DNA of 18,261 nt from CAYRVX01 sp964642165 (GCA_964642165.1 CAZXOC010000139.1:1-18261), one strand, 5' to 3'; numbered from the stretch's first letter, positions 7,267 through 14,732 are shown. Notes: generated from the sequence alone by a model not told the origin. Numbers and translations: made by a program.

Positions 7267-8608
7267 CGGCGCGGTCCTCCCGCCCCGCGTGCGGGCGCGC
7301 GGTCTGGGGCGCGCCCGGTACGCCGATGGCCTCGCAGACGCGGAGGACCCCGGCGGCCATCCGGCCCGGGCCGAAGTCCTCCAGGACGGCCCGGCGCCCC
7401 CGGCGGCCCATCTCGGCGGCGCGCGGGGGATCGTCGAGCAGCTCGCCCAGCGCCCGGGCGAGGTCGGCCGGGTCGTTGGGCTTGCACAGGACGCCGCCGC
7501 CGGTGGCCTCGATCAGCTCCGGGAACGCCCCGTGGGCCGGCAGGACGGCGGGCACGCCGCAGGCCAGGGCCTCCAGCAGGAACAGGCCGAACGCCTCGCC
7601 CCGCCGCGTCGGCACGGAGATCGCCGAGCAGCTCTGCAGGAAGGACAGCTTGCTGTCGGCGTCCAGGGCCTGGACGAACTCGACATCCTCGGTCACCTTC
7701 GCCTCGGCCAGCCGGCGCCGAACCGACCGCACGAACTCCACGTCCCCGCCCGTCATGCCGCCGAAGACGCGCAGCTTCAGCCCGGCGAAGCGCCCGCTGC
7801 CCTTGAGGCGGATGAACGCCTCGGCGAGCGTGTCGAGCCCTTTGCCGGAGCACATCTGGGAGAGGTACCCGACGGCCGGGGGGCTGGGCGGCCCGTCCGC
7901 GGGCGAGAGGCCCGAGGCGTTGATGGCGTTGTGGACCACGTGGAAGCGTTCGGCGGGCAGGTCGAGGCGCCGCTGCATGGCTTGGCGGTAGAACGCGCTG
8001 GGGGCGAGAAACGCGTCGACGTCGGCGCACCGCTCGCGAAGGAGCTGCCAGGCCTGCGAGCGCTGGGGCTCCTCCAGCGCGTCGACGTAGCCCTCCTCGT
8101 CCTGGAGCGAGCAGAGGACCGGCACGCCGAGGGCCTCCCTGATCCGCCGCACGACGCCGACGAGCAGGGCGTTGGACAGCGACACGACGTCCGGGCGCTC
8201 GTGCTCGGCGAGGAACGCGATCAGCCGCTCCAGCTCCTTGACCTGGCGCCCGTCCTCGCCGCGGAGCATGGAGAGCATCGTCTCGCCGACCTCGCGGGCG
8301 CTGGTCATGCCGGCCTTCCTGCCGGCCCAGCGGAGCAGCCAGCGGGCGTCGAAGAGGCGGTCGACCCACCGCGGCGTGCGGCGGAAGAGCGCGGACTTCT
8401 GCTGGAGGTAGACGTTGACGCCGCCGAAGAAGACCTCGCCGCGGGCGTCGTCGTCCACGGCGTCCTCGACCATCAGCGGCAGGTAGAGGGGCACGCTGGC
8501 CGCGTCGTGCCCGACCCGGCGCAGCGCCAGCACCATCGCCGCGTCGCGGAGGCAGTTCTCGCAGTAGATGTTGTCGCCCGCTCCCGGGCTGAGGTGCACG
8601 AACCGCAT
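7259..8608 (-). CDS. GT4-family glycosyltransferase
   Basis: A 449-residue protein starting MRFVHLSPGAGDN at the ATG 8608-8606. The GT-B fold is shown by an N-terminal glycine-rich donor/acceptor loop, a central HVVHNAIN (about 223-230), VGYLSQMCSGKGLDTLAEAF (about 246-265), and the GT4 E-x7-E motif with E338 and E346 in RRGEAFGLFLLEALACGVP. It lacks a signal peptide and should act at the cytoplasmic face on an NDP-sugar or similar donor. The N-terminal portion, with FFGGVNVYLQQKSALFR, resembles a GT subgroup I associate with Planctomycetes. It sits 31 nt after the PQQ gene and overlaps the ATPase gene by 8 nt, which suggests its glycoside product is connected to the ABC machine; that link is inference. 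The longer open frame upstream runs into the PQQ gene and is not real. Confidence 0.93.
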   Translation of the reverse strand: MRFVHLSPGAGDNIYCENCLRDAAMVLALRRVGHDAASVPLYLPLMVEDAVDDDARGEVFFGGVNVYLQQKSALFRRTPRWVDRLFDARWLLRWAGRKAGMTSAREVGETMLSMLRGEDGRQVKELERLIAFLAEHERPDVVSLSNALLVGVVRRIREALGVPVLCSLQDEEGYVDALEEPQRSQAWQLLRERCADVDAFLAPSAFYRQAMQRRLDLPAERFHVVHNAINASGLSPADGPPSPPAVGYLSQMCSGKGLDTLAEAFIRLKGSGRFAGLKLRVFGGMTGGDVEFVRSVRRRLAEAKVTEDVEFVQALDADSKLSFLQSCSAISVPTRRGEAFGLFLLEALACGVPAVLPAHGAFPELIEATGGGVLCKPNDPADLARALGELLDDPPRAAEMGRRGRRAVLEDFGPGRMAAGVLRVCEAIGVPGAPQTARPHAGREDRADG

Positions 8609-8611
8609 GGT

Positions 8612-8638
8612 GGCCCGTCCCTTCGGCCTCCGCGGGCC
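8612..8638. repeat. Inverted repeat between the PQQ and GT4 genes
   Basis: GGCCCG at 8612-8617 pairs with CGGGCC at 8633-8638 around a 15 nt loop. On the minus strand it begins one base after the TGA stop of the PQQ gene and ends three bases before the ATG of the glycosyltransferase, so folding would cover that gene's initiation region. Confidence 0.4.
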
Positions 8639-8639
8639 C

Positions 8640-9857
8640 TCACGGGCTGCCGAAGGCGTAGACATACCCGTCGGCGCAGCCGACGATGACGCGTCCGGCC
8701 GCCACGGCGGGCGAACTGAGGATCGCGTCGCCCAGGTCGTAGGACCAGATCTTCTTCCCGTCGGCCAGGGCGACGACGTAGAGACGCCCGTCGTTCGAGC
8801 CGAAGACGATCTTCCCGCCGCAGACCACCGGCGAGCTGTTGACCTCGTCGCGCGTCGCGAAGGTCCAGAGCTTCTTGCCGGTCTTGCGGTCGAAGCAGTA
8901 CAGGCGGTTGTCGCGGCAGCCGACGAGCACGCGCCCGCCCGCGACGGCCGGCGAGGAGACGAACGGCTCATCGCCCTCGTAGGACCAGGCGACCTTCCCG
9001 GCGGCCACGTCCGCGCACAGGAAGCCGCCCTCGTAATTGCCGACGTAGACGTGGCGGCCGTCGAAGGCGGCCGTCGCGGCGATGTACGCCCCGGCGTCGA
9101 TCTTCGCGGCGCTCTTGCCGTCGGGCCCGACGACGTGGACGACGGCGTCGCAGCCGCCGAAGACGGTCCGCCCCTTCGCCACGGCCACCCCGCCGTTGAT
9201 GTAGTTGCCCGATTCGTACCGCCAGAGCTTCTTGCCCGTCCGGGGCTCCACGCAGTACAGGCTGAAGTCGTAGCTGCCGACGACCAGGCTCTGCCGGCCG
9301 GTCTTCGGGTCGGTCAGCAGGTTGGCGGCCCCGAGGATCTTGTCCTCCGTCTCGAGCTTCCACTTCTGCTTGCCCGTCTTGGCGTCGAGGGCGTAGAGGA
9401 ACGTGTCCACCGAGCCGACATACACCAGCTCGCCCAGCACGGTCGGCGGGGCCTCCACGGCGTCGCCCGTGGCGAACGACCAAACCTTCCGTCCGGTCGC
9501 GAGGTCCAGGCAGTACACGTTGGCGTCGGTCGAGCCGATGTACACCCGCCCGCCGGCCACCACTGCCGACGAGGTCACCTCGCCACCCGTCTTGAACTTC
9601 CACCGGCGCTTGAGGGCGCGGGGCAGCTTGCCGGGCGCCACGCCGAGCATGCCCGGATCGCCGCGGAAGATGGGCCAGTCGGTTCCCGTCGCTGCCCCCG
9701 TCGCGGGGCGCGTCGCGGCGAAGCGGTCCGGTTCGGCCGAGGTGGTGCCCGGCCGCGCTGCGGCCCACGGCAGCACCGCCAGCACGGCCGCAAGGGCGGC
9801 CGCCAGCAGCACGCACACGCCCGTCGACGCCAGCCAGACCGTTCGTCCGCGCTTCAT
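8640..9857 (-). CDS. Eight-bladed PQQ/BamB-like beta-propeller protein
   Basis: A 405-residue protein from the ATG at 9857-9855, with GAGGGG 7 nt upstream as ribosome binding site. A short basic N-terminus and a hydrophobic stretch (about residues 7-33) make a signal peptide or anchor. W61-P-I-F-R-G66 repeats the WPxFRG opening seen in the other propeller. I count eight consecutive blade units of the type GGRVYIGSTDANVYCLD + TGRKVWSF; the last ends at the C-terminus (GYVYAFGSP), and the fourth and eighth are degenerate. This is the BamB/PQQ-like fold without evident quinoprotein active-site residues. It is the first gene of the minus-strand operon that continues to the glycosyltransferase, ATPase and permease. 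A structural or substrate-binding role at the envelope is likely; the ligand is unknown. Confidence 0.9.
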   Translation of the reverse strand: MKRGRTVWLASTGVCVLLAAALAAVLAVLPWAAARPGTTSAEPDRFAATRPATGAATGTDWPIFRGDPGMLGVAPGKLPRALKRRWKFKTGGEVTSSAVVAGGRVYIGSTDANVYCLDLATGRKVWSFATGDAVEAPPTVLGELVYVGSVDTFLYALDAKTGKQKWKLETEDKILGAANLLTDPKTGRQSLVVGSYDFSLYCVEPRTGKKLWRYESGNYINGGVAVAKGRTVFGGCDAVVHVVGPDGKSAAKIDAGAYIAATAAFDGRHVYVGNYEGGFLCADVAAGKVAWSYEGDEPFVSSPAVAGGRVLVGCRDNRLYCFDRKTGKKLWTFATRDEVNSSPVVCGGKIVFGSNDGRLYVVALADGKKIWSYDLGDAILSSPAVAAGRVIVGCADGYVYAFGSP

Positions 9858-9991
9858 GTTCCGTCCCCTCGCGGCATCCGACCATCCGGGAAGATACCCG
9901 GGCCGCCTTGTGTCACTATCCGTCAAATCCCTCGCGGGACGCGCAGGTTCTGGAAATCCGCAATCCGACCGTCGTCCGACGACGTGCGGGC

Positions 9992-10244
9992 CGGGCCTCC
10001 GTCGGGCTTGTCCCGGCGGGGCCGCGACTGAGCGTCCAGCACCGAGCGCCTTCGGCATCGGGCCTCCGTCGGGCTTGCCCCGGCGGGGCCGCGACTCAAG
10101 GCGACGGATGCCGGTTCCCGGCAGCCGCAGGCGGGTGCAGTCATCGCTCCGCCGGGGCAAGCCCGCCGGGGGCGTCTCATCGCGGGGCGCTGCGTTCTGG
10201 ACGCTCCGTCGCCCTTCCGCCGGGGCAAGCCCGACGGAGAGGCC
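9992..10244. repeat. REP-like repeat cluster: two direct and two inverted units
   Basis: Units A (9992-10029) and B (10059-10096) are identical over 38 nt except one C/T. Units C (10148-10169) and D (10216-10244) carry the same core in the opposite orientation, with D nearly complete except for a 2 nt insertion. The core CGGGCTTGCCCCGGCGG with its upstream CCGT folds into an eight-pair stem with one bulged C, closing a CTTG loop with a G-C pair. Sequence beyond the core also matches between A and inverted D (GAGCGTCCAG shared), so the unit may be about 60 nt. The A-B/C-D arrangement could fold into one large cruciform. This looks like a genome-interspersed palindromic element. Confidence 0.75.
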
Positions 10245-10446
10245 CGCCGCCGGCGGCCACGTCGGTTCCGGCGGCACGCCGATCGCGTGCGCGCTCGGGG
10301 CGAGGAGGACTTCGCAGCCCGGGCGGTCATACGTCGTCGCCGCTTCTACGGCGATCGTGCCATCGCCCGTGGGTTGCGTGCCCGGCCCGCGTTGTCTGCT
10401 GCCGATCCGTTCCATCCTAGCACGCCCGCCGCGCCGGGACAAACGC

Positions 10447-10497
10447 CCGGGCAGCCCTGCCCGGCCGCGACGGCGCGGCCGCCCCGGCGGCCCGGGC
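10447..10497. repeat. Chain of overlapping perfect palindromes
   Basis: Four hairpin-forming palindromes follow one another in 51 nt, sharing bases at their junctions: CCGGGCA-GCCC-TGCCCGG (10447-10464), GGCCGCG-ACGG-CGCGGCC (10463-10480), GGCCGCC-CC-GGCGGCC (10477-10492) and GCCCGGGC (10490-10497). Each of the first three has perfect seven-base arms. The chain lies about 120 nt upstream of the adaptor gene start. Confidence 0.7.
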
Positions 10498-10535
10498 GCC
10501 TCGGGAAAGCCTGGCGGGTCCCCGGGTCGTCGGGG

Positions 10536-10541
10536 TAGACT
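10536..10541 (+). promoter_or_regulatory. Candidate -10 element of the adaptor operon
   Basis: TAGACT matches the -10 consensus at four positions, including the key first T, second A and last T. It stands out in very GC-rich sequence and would place transcription start about 65 nt before the adaptor ATG. No recognisable -35 lies 16-18 nt upstream, so support is weak. Confidence 0.2.
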
Positions 10542-10614
10542 GATACGTGCTTGCGTCGGCGGAGAAGATGCCGGCGCCGTTCCGTGTCCTTGCACCCGAA
10601 CCTGGAGCAGCGAA

Positions 10615-12096
10615 ATGAGGTCGAGAAGGGGTCTCCGGCAGATGGCATGGTGGATGGTGACGGCTCTGATCGTGTCCTGGGCGGCGGCTGCGCCGGCTCG
10701 CGCCGCGCCCCCAAAGAAGCCCCCGAAGAAGGACGAGCCCGCCGCCCCGAAGACGCTCAAGGTCACCAAGGCGCCGTTCCGCGTGGAGGTGAAGCTCTCG
10801 GGCGTCTTCGAGGCCGCCCGCACCGCGGAGGTCGTGCTGAGGCCGAAGGCCTGGTCGCAGCTTCGCGTGCGGGAGGTGGTCGCGCACGGCGCTGCCGTCA
10901 AGAAGGGACAGGTCCTCCTGGCGTGCGACACGAAGAAGATCGAGAAGGCCGTCCGGGACAAGGCGGCGGCCCTGGCGCTCGGCGAGTTGGCCCTCAAGCA
11001 GGCGCAGGAGGAGCTGCGCCGCCTGGAGGTCACCACGCCGGCGGCCCTGGCCGCCGCGGATCGCCGCCAGAAGCGCGCCGCCGCCGACCTGGAGCACTTC
11101 CGCAAGGTCGCCCGCCCGCTGGCGGAGAAGGAGGCCCACAACTCCCTCAAGTACCGCACCGACGTCCTGGAGTACACGAAGGAGGAGCTCCGCCAGCTCC
11201 TCAAGATGTACAAGGCCGACGACCTCACCGAGGAGACCGAGGAGATCGTCCTCAAGCGCCAGCGCAACGCCGTCCAGCGGGCCGAGTTCTCCCTGGAGCG
11301 GGAGAAGATCGCCCACAAGCGCCAGCTCGAGGTCGTCCTGCCCCGCCAGGCCGAGGACCTCGAGATCGCCCAGCGCAACAACGACGAGGCGAAGAAGAGC
11401 AAGGACGCCCTCCTGCCGCTGGCCCTGCGGACCAAGCGTTTGGAGGTCGCCAAGGCCCAGATCGACCGCGCCCGGGCCGTCAAGGCCCTCGGCGACCTCA
11501 AGGCCGACCTCGCCGCGATGACCGTCAAGGCGCCGATGGCCGGCGTGGTCTACTACGGCCGCTGCGTGCGCGGCAAGTGGTCGGCCGCGACCGTCGCCCC
11601 CAAGCTCGTCCCCCGCGGCACGCTGGCGGCCGAGACGGTCCTGATGACCGTGGTCGATCCCAAGGAGCTGCTCGTCCGCGTCGCCGTGCCGGAGAAGGAG
11701 CTGCACCGCCTGCGCAAGGGCCTGACCGGCACGGCCACGCCCACGGGCTTCCCCGACCGCAAGCTCAAGGTGCGGCTCGCGTCGCCGCCGACCGTGCCGC
11801 TGGCCGCGGGCGGCTTCGACACCGCGCTCGCCGTGCTCGACAAGCCGGGGCCGGTCCGCCCCGGCATGACGTGCCGCGCGGCGCTGACGGCCTACGAGCG
11901 GAAGGACGTCGTCACGGTGCCCGCGTCCGCCGTCTTCGCCGAGCCCGGCAAGCCCGCCGAGCGCTTCGTCTACCTCAAGACGCCGGGCAAGCCGCAGAAG
12001 CGCGTGGTCAAGGTCGGCCGCACCCTCGCGGGCAAGACCGAGATCCTCGAGGGCCTCCGCGACGGCGAGGTGATCTTCCTGGCCAAGCCGAAGTGA
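10615..12096 (+). CDS. HlyD/MacA-like periplasmic adaptor protein
   Basis: A 493-residue protein with GGAG 7 nt before its ATG. Residues 1-30 are a Sec signal peptide (basic start, hydrophobic centre, ARA|AP cleavage site), followed by a Lys/Pro linker. Residues 72-107 are the first half-lipoyl strand set with AHGAAVKKGQVLL. Residues about 112-300 are long charged helices forming the coiled-coil hairpin. Residues 302-316 (MTVKAPMAGVVYYG) are the second lipoyl half, and the C-terminus is the beta-barrel and membrane-proximal domain (ELLVRVAVPEKELHRLRKGL, then VRPGMTCRAALTAY and a final EGLRDGEVIFL). This is the membrane-fusion-protein layout. It is transcribed divergently from an ATPase/permease pair, so a MacAB-like exporter is plausible. 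The long open frame upstream of this start is intergenic. Confidence 0.9.
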   Translation: MRSRRGLRQMAWWMVTALIVSWAAAAPARAAPPKKPPKKDEPAAPKTLKVTKAPFRVEVKLSGVFEAARTAEVVLRPKAWSQLRVREVVAHGAAVKKGQVLLACDTKKIEKAVRDKAAALALGELALKQAQEELRRLEVTTPAALAAADRRQKRAAADLEHFRKVARPLAEKEAHNSLKYRTDVLEYTKEELRQLLKMYKADDLTEETEEIVLKRQRNAVQRAEFSLEREKIAHKRQLEVVLPRQAEDLEIAQRNNDEAKKSKDALLPLALRTKRLEVAKAQIDRARAVKALGDLKADLAAMTVKAPMAGVVYYGRCVRGKWSAATVAPKLVPRGTLAAETVLMTVVDPKELLVRVAVPEKELHRLRKGLTGTATPTGFPDRKLKVRLASPPTVPLAAGGFDTALAVLDKPGPVRPGMTCRAALTAYERKDVVTVPASAVFAEPGKPAERFVYLKTPGKPQKRVVKVGRTLAGKTEILEGLRDGEVIFLAKPK

Positions 12097-12114
12097 CCCC
12101 GCGGGCGCGCGGGG
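12097..12114. repeat. Perfect hairpin starting at the adaptor stop codon
   Basis: CCCCGCG (12097-12103), loop GGCG, CGCGGGG (12108-12114). It begins on the base directly after TGA. AAAG follows rather than a T-tract, and the next gene starts 16 nt later, so it is more likely an RNA stability or attenuation element than a full terminator. Confidence 0.55.
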
Positions 12115-12130
12115 AAAGCGATCGAGCGAG

Positions 12131-13318
12131 ATGAACGGGCGAATCGCCATCCGGGTGTGGGGCGTGCTGGTCGCCGCGACGGCGGCCGCCGGCGAGCCGG
12201 CGTCGCAGCCGGCGTCCTGGCCGCGAGGCGGGCCCAAGCCCCGCGCGATCCAGCCGCCTTCGCGGGCGGAGATCGACCGCGCGATGGCGCGCGGGACGGC
12301 CTTCCTCCTGAAGGCCCAGAACCCCGACGGCTCGTGGGGCTCGGCTCGGCGGACGAAGGCGCTGAACATCTACGCGCCCGTGCCGGGGGCGCACCACGCG
12401 TTCCGCGCGGCCGTCACGGGGCTGTGCGTCTCGGCGCTGATCGAGGCCGGCGGCGACGCCCTGGCCGTCCGCAGCGCCCTCGACCGTGGCGAGGCCTACC
12501 TGATGGAGCGCCTGCCCAAGGTCCGCCGCGCCGTGCCGCGGGCCATCTACAACGTCTGGGCCCACGCCTACGGCATCCGGGCGCTCGTGCGGATGTACCA
12601 CCGCCGCCCGGACGACAAGCCCCGGCGCGAGCGGATCCGCCGCCTCGTCGCCCAGCAGGTCGACCTGCTCAAGCGCTACGCGTGCGTCGGCGGCGGGTGG
12701 AGCTACTACGACTTCCGCTACCGCACGCAGCGGCCCGGCGGCAAGAGCATGTCCTTCACCACCGCGACGGTCCTGATCGCCCTGCACGAGGCCCGCGCGA
12801 TCGGCGTCCGCGCGCCCAGGGAGCTCATCGACCGCGCCGTCGACTCCCTGCTCCGCCAGCAGAACCCCGACTTCGCCTACCTCTACAGCGAGAGCTTCTA
12901 CTACTACCGCGGGCGGCTCATCTGCCGCCCCGGCGGCAGCCTCGGGCGCTCCCAGGCGTGCAACCTGGCGCTGCGCCTCTGGGGGGATAAGCGCATCACG
13001 GACGCCGTGCTGGCGACGTGGCTGGACCGGCTCTTCGCCCGCTGCGGCTGGTTCAGCCGGGCGCGAAAGATGCCCGTCCCCCACGAGTCCTGGTTCGCCG
13101 TCTCGGGGTACTTCTTCTACTACGGCATGTTCTACGCGGGCTCGTGCGTCGAGCAGCTTCCCCCCGGCCGGCGGGCGCACTTCCAGGACCACCTCGCGAG
13201 GATCCTGCTCGACCTCCAGGAGAAAGACGGCTCGTGGTGGGACTACCCGATGTACGACTACCACCAGGGCTGGGGCACCGCCTACGCGATGATGGCGCTG
13301 ACGCGCTGCCGGAGGTGA
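12131..13318 (+). CDS. Secreted prenyltransferase/squalene-cyclase-fold repeat protein
   Basis: A 395-residue protein from the ATG at 12131. The first 21 residues look like a short Sec signal (MNGRIAIRVWGVLVAATAAAG). Two QxxDGSW repeats of the squalene-cyclase/prenyltransferase alpha-alpha barrel are visible: QNPDGSW at 63-69 and QEKDGSW at 363-369, the latter followed by the typical GWGTAYAMMAL helix. Between them are repeated helix pairs, including TTATVLIALHEARAIG and SQACNLALRLWG. The DXDD motif of squalene-hopene cyclases was not seen, and the protein is shorter than those enzymes and apparently exported. It is therefore more likely a binding protein or an enzyme of another type than a terpene cyclase. 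It follows the adaptor gene by 34 nt and precedes the hydrolase gene by 37 nt. Confidence 0.85.
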   Translation: MNGRIAIRVWGVLVAATAAAGEPASQPASWPRGGPKPRAIQPPSRAEIDRAMARGTAFLLKAQNPDGSWGSARRTKALNIYAPVPGAHHAFRAAVTGLCVSALIEAGGDALAVRSALDRGEAYLMERLPKVRRAVPRAIYNVWAHAYGIRALVRMYHRRPDDKPRRERIRRLVAQQVDLLKRYACVGGGWSYYDFRYRTQRPGGKSMSFTTATVLIALHEARAIGVRAPRELIDRAVDSLLRQQNPDFAYLYSESFYYYRGRLICRPGGSLGRSQACNLALRLWGDKRITDAVLATWLDRLFARCGWFSRARKMPVPHESWFAVSGYFFYYGMFYAGSCVEQLPPGRRAHFQDHLARILLDLQEKDGSWWDYPMYDYHQGWGTAYAMMALTRCRR

Positions 13319-13334
13319 CCGCCCCGCGGGGCGG
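13319..13334. repeat. 16-nt perfect palindrome starting at a stop codon
   Basis: CCGCCCCGCGGGGCGG is self-complementary across all 16 bases and begins immediately after the TGA of the cyclase-fold gene. A purine-rich GGAAGGGGAGGG follows, not a T-tract. Confidence 0.55.
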
Positions 13335-13355
13335 AAGGGGAGGGCGGATCGAGAA

Positions 13356-14732
13356 ATGTTTAGAGAGATATGTGCGTATGTGTGTATTCTAGGAGGGCTC
13401 GCCGTGGCCGCCGCCGCGCCGCGACTCACCGTCCGGGCCTGGCGCAAGGCCGGCAAGCCCAGGGCCTACCCCACGCGGACCCTGGCGCAGCTGCGCGACG
13501 TCCCGCCCGCCCGCGGCGTCCGGCTGGGCACCTACGGCGGCTGGGCCGGACGGACGTACCGGGCCACCGGCTTCTTCCACCCCCGCAAGATCGCCGGGCG
13601 CTGGTGGCTGATCGACCCGGAGGGCTGCCGCTTCCTGCACGTCGGCGTCGTTAGCGTCCGCGTCGGCCGCGGCCCGCAGATGCGAAAGGCCTTCCCCCGG
13701 GCCTTCGGCACGCCCGCCCGCTGGGCCGAAAAGACCATGAAGCTGCTCCGCGACCACGGCTTCAACGGCACCGGCGCGTGGTCCGACGACGCGCTGCTGG
13801 CCTCCGCCAGCCGCCGGGGGGCCTACACGCCCAACTGGAACTTCATGAGCACCTACGCCGGGCGCCTCGGCAAGGCCCGACAGGTCGCCGGGCACAAGGC
13901 CTACCCCAACGACTGCATCCTTGTCTTCGACCCCGGCTTCGAGACCTTCGCCTTCGAGCACGCCCGGCAGCTCGCCGCCACGGCCGGCGATGCCTACCTG
14001 CTGGGGCACTACTCCGACAACGAGCTGCCGTTCCGGCGCGACCTGCTCGACAAGGCCCTGCGCCTGCCCGCCGACGACTTCAGCCACAAGGCCGCCGCCG
14101 CGTGGCTCGCCCGGCGACAGGGCGCCCGGGCCCGGCCGGGGAAGATCACCCCCGCCGACCGCGAGGCCTGGCGCGGACACGTCGCCGATCGCTACTTCGA
14201 CATCTGCGCCCGCGCCATCCGCAGGCACGACCCGAACCACCTCTACCTCGGCTCGCGCCTGCACGGCTCGGAGAAGTCCAGCCCCGCCGTCATGGCCGCC
14301 GCCGGGCGCCACATGGACGTCGTCGCCGTCAACGTCTACGGCGTCTGGACGCCCACGAACGAGATGTTCCGGCGCTGGGAGCGCTGGTCCGAGCGGCCCG
14401 TGCTCGTCACCGAGTGGTACGCCAAGGGCGCCGACAGCGGCCTGGCCAACCTCACCGGCGCCGGCTGGACCGTCCCCACCCAGGCCGACCGAGGGCGGTT
14501 CTACCAGAACTTCACGCTCGGCCTGCTGGAAACCAAGTGCTGCGTCGGGTGGCACTGGTTCAAGTACTACGACAACGACCCGACCGACACGCGGACCGAC
14601 CCGTCCAACCGCGACTCCAACAAGGGCATCGTCAACGTCCGCTACGAGCCCTACACGCCGCTGCTGGACGCCATGAAACAGCTCAACGCCGTCGTCTATC
14701 CCCTGACGGAGTACTTCGACGCCCGGCCGTGA
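13356..14732 (+). CDS. Secreted agarase-like glycoside hydrolase (clan A-type TIM barrel)
   Basis: 458 residues from ATG 13356. This start gives a signal peptide (MFREICAYVCILGG, then AVAAAAP). A GTG at 13404 in the same frame has a better ribosome site but would begin inside the Ala-rich tail of that signal. The domain begins at about residue 65 with TYRATGFFHPRKIAGRWWL and DPEGCRFLHVGVVS. E223 in HYSDNELPF is the likely acid/base. E353 in LVTEWYAKGADSGLAN is the likely nucleophile. GWTVPTQADRGRFYQNF and VGWHWFKYYDNDP are further hallmarks of proteins annotated as agarases or agarase-like in marine Planctomycetes and Bacteroidetes. The substrate should be an extracellular polysaccharide; agar specifically is not proven. 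I recognise the family type but cannot give its GH number with confidence. Confidence 0.85.
   Translation: MFREICAYVCILGGLAVAAAAPRLTVRAWRKAGKPRAYPTRTLAQLRDVPPARGVRLGTYGGWAGRTYRATGFFHPRKIAGRWWLIDPEGCRFLHVGVVSVRVGRGPQMRKAFPRAFGTPARWAEKTMKLLRDHGFNGTGAWSDDALLASASRRGAYTPNWNFMSTYAGRLGKARQVAGHKAYPNDCILVFDPGFETFAFEHARQLAATAGDAYLLGHYSDNELPFRRDLLDKALRLPADDFSHKAAAAWLARRQGARARPGKITPADREAWRGHVADRYFDICARAIRRHDPNHLYLGSRLHGSEKSSPAVMAAAGRHMDVVAVNVYGVWTPTNEMFRRWERWSERPVLVTEWYAKGADSGLANLTGAGWTVPTQADRGRFYQNFTLGLLETKCCVGWHWFKYYDNDPTDTRTDPSNRDSNKGIVNVRYEPYTPLLDAMKQLNAVVYPLTEYFDARP
13391..13396 (+). promoter_or_regulatory. Perfect Shine-Dalgarno inside the 5' end of the hydrolase frame
   Basis: AGGAGG lies 7 nt before an in-frame GTG (13404). 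It is the best ribosome binding site in the window. It supports an alternative start 16 codons downstream of the ATG used in the hydrolase entry, or internal initiation giving a second form without a signal peptide. Confidence 0.45.

Larger units (their letters stand above)
9858..10614. other. Divergent intergenic region, no credible gene
   Basis: This 757 nt region separates the two divergent operons. Open frames crossing it on both strands are Arg/Pro/Gly-rich and have no protein-like character. It contains four REP-like units (9992-10244), a chain of overlapping palindromes (10447-10497), and must hold both divergent promoters, neither of which is clear by sigma-70 consensus. A TTGACG on the minus strand (9926-9921) has no acceptable -10 at normal spacing. 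Confidence 0.8.

Noticed and set aside
9892..9926. Sigma-70 promoter for the minus-strand PQQ operon (TTGACG and TATCTT)
   Set aside because: The boxes are 23 nt apart, too far for a normal promoter, and no other -10 fits.
9992..10244. CRISPR array
   Set aside because: Units occur in both orientations with unequal spacing and related flanks, and no cas genes are present.
9908..10420. Open frames within the divergent intergenic region on both strands
   Set aside because: They translate the REP-like repeats (recurrent phrases such as RRACPGGAAT) and have no ribosome site or protein-like composition.
8640..11528. 962-codon minus-strand frame covering the PQQ gene, intergenic region and adaptor antisense
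   Set aside because: Only the part from the ATG at 9857 is coding. That start has a GAGGGG site and a signal peptide; the upstream extension is repeat and antisense sequence.
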